Source: Bacteroidota bacterium (GTDB taxonomy: Bacteria; Bacteroidota; Bacteroidia; Bacteroidales; BM520). Taken from it: DNA of 54,994 bases. Within the stretch, counting starts at the first letter, position 1, and the number at the start of each line of letters is the position of its first letter. The notes beneath the pieces are model-generated. The model saw only the letters and a program-made list of their open reading frames with translations. It was not told where the DNA came from and did no database searches. A program made the position numbers and the translations under genes. Of the stretch, positions 50,133-54,994 are shown in pieces. The DNA is taken from assembly GCA_002748065.1 (NCBI GenBank), contig PDRJ01000036.1:1-54994 (forward strand), written 5' to 3'.

Positions 50133-51881
50133 TTATATTGCAATTTTTAACTTTTGACCGGGCGTCAATCTATGTGCATTACGAATGTTATTCCAATCAC
50201 GGATTTGACGAACAGTCACATTATACTTTTGGGCAATTTCCCACAAAGTGTCACCCGATTCCACGGTGTAATAAGCAAACTTCCCCGAGCCCTTTCCCTT
50301 TGAAGAGGGGGCAGCTACCACCAACCTTTCTCCAGGATGGATGGTATTTCCTCTCAGATTGTTCCATGCTTTTAGCTGTGCAATGGAGACCCCGTTGGCA
50401 GCGGCAATCTTCCCTAAGTTATCCCCTCTTTTCACCACGTAAGAACCATTGGTGGATTTGGCAGTGGAGGAGGTCCTCGTGGTAGAGGGCGCAGCGGGAT
50501 AATAGGCTCCCCTCGGGTAGACGATAAGCCGTTGTCCCGGACGAATCATCGTACCTTTCAAGCGGTTCCAACGCTTGATATTATTCACACTACAATGGTA
50601 TTTCCGTGCGATCAGTCCCAGGTTCTCTCCGCTTCGAACCACGTGAACCGTACGTTCTTGCGCCTTTTTAATCTGGGCAAGCATCTTCTCTCGCTCCAAT
50701 CCTTTGGCCGTCTTATAATTATAAATTGCCTGCTCATTATTCAGGAAGTCGCCCATATAGAGCTGAGGAAGGCGAAGGAGATAGTTTTTCCCTCCGGTAG
50801 CGGGAATCACCTTTAGCTTATAGGCCGGATTGAGAAAGGACAATGCCTCCATGGGAATACCCAACACCTCATGCAACTGCTCAAAGGCTAACACATCCCT
50901 AACGGTCACCGTATCCACCTGCGAAAAGTTAAAAAAGGATTTCTCCGGGTATATCTCATACGCACTGGCATAGTTCATCACGTAGTTTACGGCTATAAAT
51001 GCCGGTACATATCCCCGGGTTTCACGGGGGAGAAACGGTTGAATAACCCAGTAATTTCTCACTCCCCCGGCCTTCCGAATGGCACGATTCACATTTCCTG
51101 CCCCACTATTGTAGGCGGCTAAGGCAAGGGACCAATTCCCATACATATCGTACAAATCGGTGAGATGCTCACAGGCTGCAACGGTAGCTTTATAAGGGTC
51201 AAACCGATCATCCACATAAGACGAAACCTTTAAACCATATACTTTCCCCGTACCATACATGAACTGCCATAATCCTTTGGCTCCCGCTCGTGATCCCGCC
51301 GTAGGATTCAACGCACTCTCCACCACAGCCAAATATTTCAACTCCAATGGCATATCGTAACGATCCAACACCTCCTCAAAGAGCGGAAAATAGAGATCGG
51401 CCAACCCCAAAATTCGGGAAGTCAGCATGGGTTTTTTCTCCACATACACTCGAATAAACTTCTGCACATCACGGTTGAACACCAGGTCTATGGGGGTCTC
51501 CGCATTGAGCCGTTCGATACGGCTGGACACAATCGTATCATGAAACTTCACCGGTTTTTTCGGATACAACTCGTCAGAAGGACCCCCCTCCCCTCCACCA
51601 TAGGCCAAAGGATACTGACTAAAAATATTACCATAAGCTAAACTGTCAAGCATTGCCATCACACGACTGTCACGGGTCAACACAAGATCAGCGGAGAGCG
51701 TATCCAATACGGGTTCTTTCGACAGGCTATCCAACATCGAGTCATAAGCCGGCTCAATATAGTGCTTCTCCAGCACCACCGGCTCCACAGCCATCAAAGC
51801 CATCTCCTGAGGAGCCGGCACTTCCGGCACGAAAACAGCGGCACAAAACAGCGATAAAAAATTTAGTATTGAATTGATCAT
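50133..51881 (-). CDS. mltD: MltD-like lytic murein transglycosylase with three LysM domains
   Basis: 582 residues with a signal peptide (about 1-20) and no lipobox. Residues about 165-300 are an SLT (lysozyme-like) domain: catalytic Glu188 in 'AVVESALNP', then 'SRAGAKGLWQFMYGTGK' and 'AYNSGAGNVNRAI'. Three LysM domains occupy about 412-455, 480-522 and 538-582 ('VRSGENLGLIARKY', 'VKRGDNLGKIAAANG', 'VESGDTLWEIAQKYN'), binding peptidoglycan glycan chains. The enzyme cleaves the MurNAc-GlcNAc bond with formation of 1,6-anhydroMurNAc. It is followed closely by the DUF4837 gene. Its promoter is a good TTTG-N21-TAATTTTG. Confidence 0.92.
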   Translation of the reverse strand: MINSILNFLSLFCAAVFVPEVPAPQEMALMAVEPVVLEKHYIEPAYDSMLDSLSKEPVLDTLSADLVLTRDSRVMAMLDSLAYGNIFSQYPLAYGGGEGGPSDELYPKKPVKFHDTIVSSRIERLNAETPIDLVFNRDVQKFIRVYVEKKPMLTSRILGLADLYFPLFEEVLDRYDMPLELKYLAVVESALNPTAGSRAGAKGLWQFMYGTGKVYGLKVSSYVDDRFDPYKATVAACEHLTDLYDMYGNWSLALAAYNSGAGNVNRAIRKAGGVRNYWVIQPFLPRETRGYVPAFIAVNYVMNYASAYEIYPEKSFFNFSQVDTVTVRDVLAFEQLHEVLGIPMEALSFLNPAYKLKVIPATGGKNYLLRLPQLYMGDFLNNEQAIYNYKTAKGLEREKMLAQIKKAQERTVHVVRSGENLGLIARKYHCSVNNIKRWNRLKGTMIRPGQRLIVYPRGAYYPAAPSTTRTSSTAKSTNGSYVVKRGDNLGKIAAANGVSIAQLKAWNNLRGNTIHPGERLVVAAPSSKGKGSGKFAYYTVESGDTLWEIAQKYNVTVRQIRDWNNIRNAHRLTPGQKLKIAI

Positions 51882-51926
51882 AAATTAAATAGTCTTTCTA
51901 AATTATCTCCCCATAATATTAACGCA

Positions 51927-51959
51927 CAAAATTAAAATATTGTATCACATCACTGCAAA
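51927..51959 (-). promoter_or_regulatory. mltD-like promoter with -33 and -7 elements
   Basis: On the minus strand TTTG at 51956-51959 is followed after 21 bases by TAATTTTG at 51927-51934. This is one of the two full Bacteroidota-type promoters seen; the leader is about 42 nt. Confidence 0.7.
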
Positions 51960-52028
51960 AGTATTATCAAGCTTTCCAAAAATAACGGAACTTTCGACAC
52001 ATCAGAGGGATACGGTTTATGTTATACC

Positions 52029-52058
52029 TTGTCAGTTCGATCTTTTTTAATAGTTTTG
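52029..52058 (+). promoter_or_regulatory. ileS promoter with -33 and -7 elements
   Basis: TTG at 52029-52031, a 19-base spacer and TAGTTTTG at 52051-52058. It precedes the ATG at 52100 by about 41 bases and lies about 70 bp from the divergent mltD-like promoter. Confidence 0.7.
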
Positions 52059-52099
52059 CACTTCTATTTCAATTGGTAAGATACAAAGATTTAATAACG

Positions 52100-54994
52100 A
52101 TGGGAAAATATCCTGATTATAGTCAGCTCAACCTTCCGAAGACAAGTACCGAGATTCAACAGTTCTGGGAAGAACAAAACATTTTCGAAAAATCACTAGA
52201 AAAAACGGAGGGAAAGGAGCCCTTTATCTTCTTTGAAGGGCCGCCTTCAGCCAATGGTATGCCAGGGATTCACCACATGATGGCACGAACCATCAAGGAT
52301 ATTTTCTGTCGCTATAAAACCCTCAAAGGGTACTATGTAAAACGTAAAGCCGGTTGGGATACCCACGGTCTTCCCGTAGAGATGGGTGTTGAGAAAAAAC
52401 TGGGAATCACCAAGGAAGATATTGGAAAAAGCATCACTGTTGCGGAATACAATGCTTCCTGTCGTACCGAGGTGATGAAGTACAAGGATGAGTGGGACAA
52501 GCTCACCAAACAGATGGGTTATTGGGTCGATCTCGACGATCCTTACATCACCTTTGAGAACAAGTACATTGAGACCCTATGGTACCTGTTAAAAGAGCTC
52601 TACAAAAAGGGGCTTCTCTACAAAGGATATACCATCCAGCCCTACTCGCCTGCTGCGGGCACAGGACTCTCAACGCATGAGCTTAATCAACCGGGATGCT
52701 ACCGCGATGTAAAGGACACCACGGTCACAGCACAGTTTGAGGTGGTACGAGATGAGAAATCCGAGTTCCTTTTTGAGGAGGCTCACGGCACAGTGACTTT
52801 TCTGGCCTGGACCACCACTCCATGGACACTCCCTTCCAACACGGCCCTTGCCGTGGGAGACAACATCTCCTACGTGGTGGTACAAACCTTCAACCAGTAT
52901 ACAGGAAAACCGATCACCGTGCTGCTGGCCAAAGATCTCATGAATGCGCACTTCAACCCCAAAAATGCCGACTTACCCCTGGATGCCTATAAGGAGGGGG
53001 ATAAGAAAGTTCCGTTCAAAATAGTCAAAGAGCTGAAAGGAAAAGCGTTAATAGGTCTTCGTTACCAGCAACTTATTTCGTGGGTCCAACCCGACGGTGA
53101 TGCATTTCGGGTGATCAGTGGAGACTACGTCACCACCGAGGATGGTACGGGAATCGTACATATTGCGCCCACTTTCGGTGCTGATGATAAGCGCGTTGCC
53201 CTGGAGGCCGGTATTGCGCCCCTACTGCTCATCGACAAAGATGGACAGCCCCGCCCCATGGTAGATCTGCGTGGCCGCCTCTATCCGTTGGAAGCCCTTC
53301 AGGACGACTTTATCACCCGCTTTGTGAATGAGGAAGCCTATAAGGCGTATGCAGGACGTTTTGTGAAAAACGATTACGACCCGGAGGCCTCAGACCCCAA
53401 AACATCCCTTGATATCGACTTGGCCATAATGCTGAAATATGAGAATAAGGCCTTTAAAGTCGAAAAATACACCCACAATTACCCCCACTGTTGGCGAACC
53501 GACAAACCGGTACTGTACTACCCGCTGGACTCTTGGTTTATCCGTACAACGGCTGTCAAAGAGCGCATGATCGCCCTTAACAAGACCATCAACTGGAAAC
53601 CTAAAGCTACGGGAACAGGACGTTTTGGCAACTGGCTGGAGAACCTGCAGGATTGGAACCTGAGCCGCTCACGTTTCTGGGGAACCCCGCTCCCCATATG
53701 GAGAACGGAAGATGGAAAAGAGGAACGCTGCATCGGTTCCGTGAAAGAACTTTATGAGGAAATTGAGAAGTCCGTGGCAGCAGGCATTATGACGAAAAAC
53801 CCCATGGCCGACTTCACCCCCGGAGATTATAGTGCGGAGAATTATCAAAAGATCGACCTGCACCGCCCCTACATGGATGAGATTGTACTGGTGGCGCCCT
53901 CGGGAAAAACGATGCATCGGGAGAGCGACCTCATTGACGTTTGGTTTGACTCGGGTGCCATGCCCTATGCCCAATATCACTATCCCTTTGAGCACAAGGA
54001 AGACTTAGATACCTACTTCCCCGCAGACTTTATTGCAGAGGGCGTTGACCAAACCCGGGGATGGTTCTATACCCTCCATGCCATCGCCACCATGACCTTC
54101 GACTCGGTGGCGTACAAAACATGCGTCAGCAACGGACTCGTATTGGATAAGAATGGGAACAAGATGTCCAAACGTTTGGGCAATGCTGTCGATCCTTTCC
54201 AAACCATTGCCCAGTACGGCCCCGATGCTACACGATGGTATATGATCACCAACGCACAGCCTTGGGATAACCTGAAGTTTAACCTGGAGGGCATCGCAGA
54301 GGTACAACGAAAGTTCTTCGGAACCCTGTACAACACCTACTCCTTCTTTGCCCTCTACGCCAACATCGACGGATTTACGTACAAAGAGGCAGAGATCCCC
54401 ATCCAGGAGCGCCCGGAGATCGATCGCTGGATTCTCTCGGAACTCAATACATTGATAAAAGTAACCGACGAGGCCTACGAAAATTACGAGCCCACCCGCG
54501 CCGGTCGGGCCATCAGCACCTTCGTGAGCGACCACCTCTCCAACTGGTTCGTGCGACTCTCCAGAAGAAGATTTTGGAAAGGAGACTATAGTGCCAACAA
54601 GATCTCGGCCTACCAGACCCTCTACACCTGCATGGAGACCGTGGCGAAACTGATTGCCCCCATTGCCCCCTTCTTTGCCGAACGCCTCTTCTTAGACCTC
54701 AACGAAACCTCACAAAAAGAGCATGTAGCATCTGTACACCTCACAGATTTCCCAACAGCACAAGAGACGCTGATCGATAAGAAACTGGAAGAGCGAATGC
54801 AACTGGCCCAACAGATTAGCTCCATGGTTCTCTCCTTGCGGAAAAAAACCAACATCCGGGTGCGTCAACCCCTGGCAAAGATCATGATTCCGGTAAACAG
54901 TGACGAGTTCACCGAACAAGTCGAGAAGGTGAAGAACCTTATCCTTTCGGAGGTGAATGTGAAGGAGATTGAATACCTAACGGAATCGGGAATT
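52100..54994 (+). CDS. ileS: Isoleucyl-tRNA synthetase, truncated by the window edge
   Basis: 965 codons are in the window without a stop; the family is about 1000-1150 residues long, so the end lies beyond the edge. The HIGH-class signature is 'NGMPGIHH' (residues 56-59 as GIHH), the KMSKS loop reads K688-MSKR, and 'CRYKTLKGYYVKRKAGWDTH' and 'TDLPSNTALAVGDN'-like editing-domain stretches are present. Class I synthetase that charges tRNA(Ile) and edits Val-AMP. The KMSKR ending is typical of the eukaryote-like IleRS type common in Bacteroidota, which is often less sensitive to mupirocin. It is transcribed divergently from the mltD-like gene. Confidence 0.95.
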   Translation, partial: MGKYPDYSQLNLPKTSTEIQQFWEEQNIFEKSLEKTEGKEPFIFFEGPPSANGMPGIHHMMARTIKDIFCRYKTLKGYYVKRKAGWDTHGLPVEMGVEKKLGITKEDIGKSITVAEYNASCRTEVMKYKDEWDKLTKQMGYWVDLDDPYITFENKYIETLWYLLKELYKKGLLYKGYTIQPYSPAAGTGLSTHELNQPGCYRDVKDTTVTAQFEVVRDEKSEFLFEEAHGTVTFLAWTTTPWTLPSNTALAVGDNISYVVVQTFNQYTGKPITVLLAKDLMNAHFNPKNADLPLDAYKEGDKKVPFKIVKELKGKALIGLRYQQLISWVQPDGDAFRVISGDYVTTEDGTGIVHIAPTFGADDKRVALEAGIAPLLLIDKDGQPRPMVDLRGRLYPLEALQDDFITRFVNEEAYKAYAGRFVKNDYDPEASDPKTSLDIDLAIMLKYENKAFKVEKYTHNYPHCWRTDKPVLYYPLDSWFIRTTAVKERMIALNKTINWKPKATGTGRFGNWLENLQDWNLSRSRFWGTPLPIWRTEDGKEERCIGSVKELYEEIEKSVAAGIMTKNPMADFTPGDYSAENYQKIDLHRPYMDEIVLVAPSGKTMHRESDLIDVWFDSGAMPYAQYHYPFEHKEDLDTYFPADFIAEGVDQTRGWFYTLHAIATMTFDSVAYKTCVSNGLVLDKNGNKMSKRLGNAVDPFQTIAQYGPDATRWYMITNAQPWDNLKFNLEGIAEVQRKFFGTLYNTYSFFALYANIDGFTYKEAEIPIQERPEIDRWILSELNTLIKVTDEAYENYEPTRAGRAISTFVSDHLSNWFVRLSRRRFWKGDYSANKISAYQTLYTCMETVAKLIAPIAPFFAERLFLDLNETSQKEHVASVHLTDFPTAQETLIDKKLEERMQLAQQISSMVLSLRKKTNIRVRQPLAKIMIPVNSDEFTEQVEKVKNLILSEVNVKEIEYLTESGI

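Noticed and set aside
1..54994. tRNA, rRNA, riboswitch or integrase/transposase genes
   Set aside because: None was recognised by eye in the intergenic regions; a covariance-model scan was not possible, so small RNAs may be missed.

Overview
The window looks like chromosome from a non-spore-forming member of the Bacteroidota, most likely Bacteroidales or a close relative. Four lines of evidence support this. (1) Promoters follow the Bacteroidota form, a -7 box TAnnTTTG with at best a weak TTTG/TTG at -33. (2) Two secreted proteins end in a type IX secretion (T9SS) C-terminal sorting domain with the YPNP(T/A) signature. (3) The families are typical of the phylum: DUF3857 transglutaminases, DUF4837, DUF3109, FISUMP, an EF-G2-like paralog, SDR-type threonine dehydrogenase, and eukaryote-like GlyRS and IleRS. 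(4) Shine-Dalgarno sequences are rare. No phage, integrase, intact insertion sequence, tRNA, rRNA or CRISPR array was seen.

Layout. 1-265 is non-coding. 266-8161 holds two leftward exported proteins, a giant alpha-2-macroglobulin without the thioester motif and a PKD/FISUMP lipoprotein. 8371-11597 holds a PfkB sugar/nucleoside kinase and an EF-G paralog with altered GTPase motifs. 11699-14230 is a divergent threonine-to-glycine pair (kbl and threonine dehydrogenase). 14346-16649 holds a periplasmic thioredoxin-like protein and an OmpA-family protein. 16926-23877 holds two DUF3857/transglutaminase proteins (the second with a lost catalytic triad), a ClC chloride transporter and an M64 metallopeptidase. 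23977-27823 is a ptb-ptb-buk operon followed by an ATP-cone/restriction-nuclease fusion. glyS is divergent from mrdA-rodA (cell elongation). 32550-34255 is a leftward group of DUF3109, an exosortase-family protein and a lipoprotein. 34576-39241 holds a DUF6873 protein, dnaG and a DEAD-box helicase. 39378-42608 is leftward: Ldh-family dehydrogenase, SpmAB-like membrane protein and acyl-ACP thioesterase. 42681-48929 is a secreted block: a PPAD-like peptidylarginine deiminase with a T9SS tail, a small lipoprotein and a 1313-residue Asp-box protein with a T9SS tail. 49094-51881 is mltD-like/DUF4837, divergent from ileS, which runs off the right edge.

How they fit together. The metabolic genes suggest an amino-acid-fermenting lifestyle: threonine is split to glycine and acetyl-CoA, and acyl-CoAs are converted to acids with ATP gain by Ptb/Buk. 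The exported proteins suggest an envelope and secretome dealing with proteins and glycans. The most notable items are the PPAD-like enzyme with what looks like a complete active site including the two Arg that give PPAD its C-terminal-Arg preference, the ATP-cone/PD-(D/E)XK fusion beside the butyrate operon, the exosortase gene overlapping DUF3109 in a T9SS organism, a 32-bp promoter/dyad copied upstream of two unlinked genes, and start codons lying directly on -7 boxes, which suggests leaderless mRNAs. All family assignments were made by reading motifs, without database searches.
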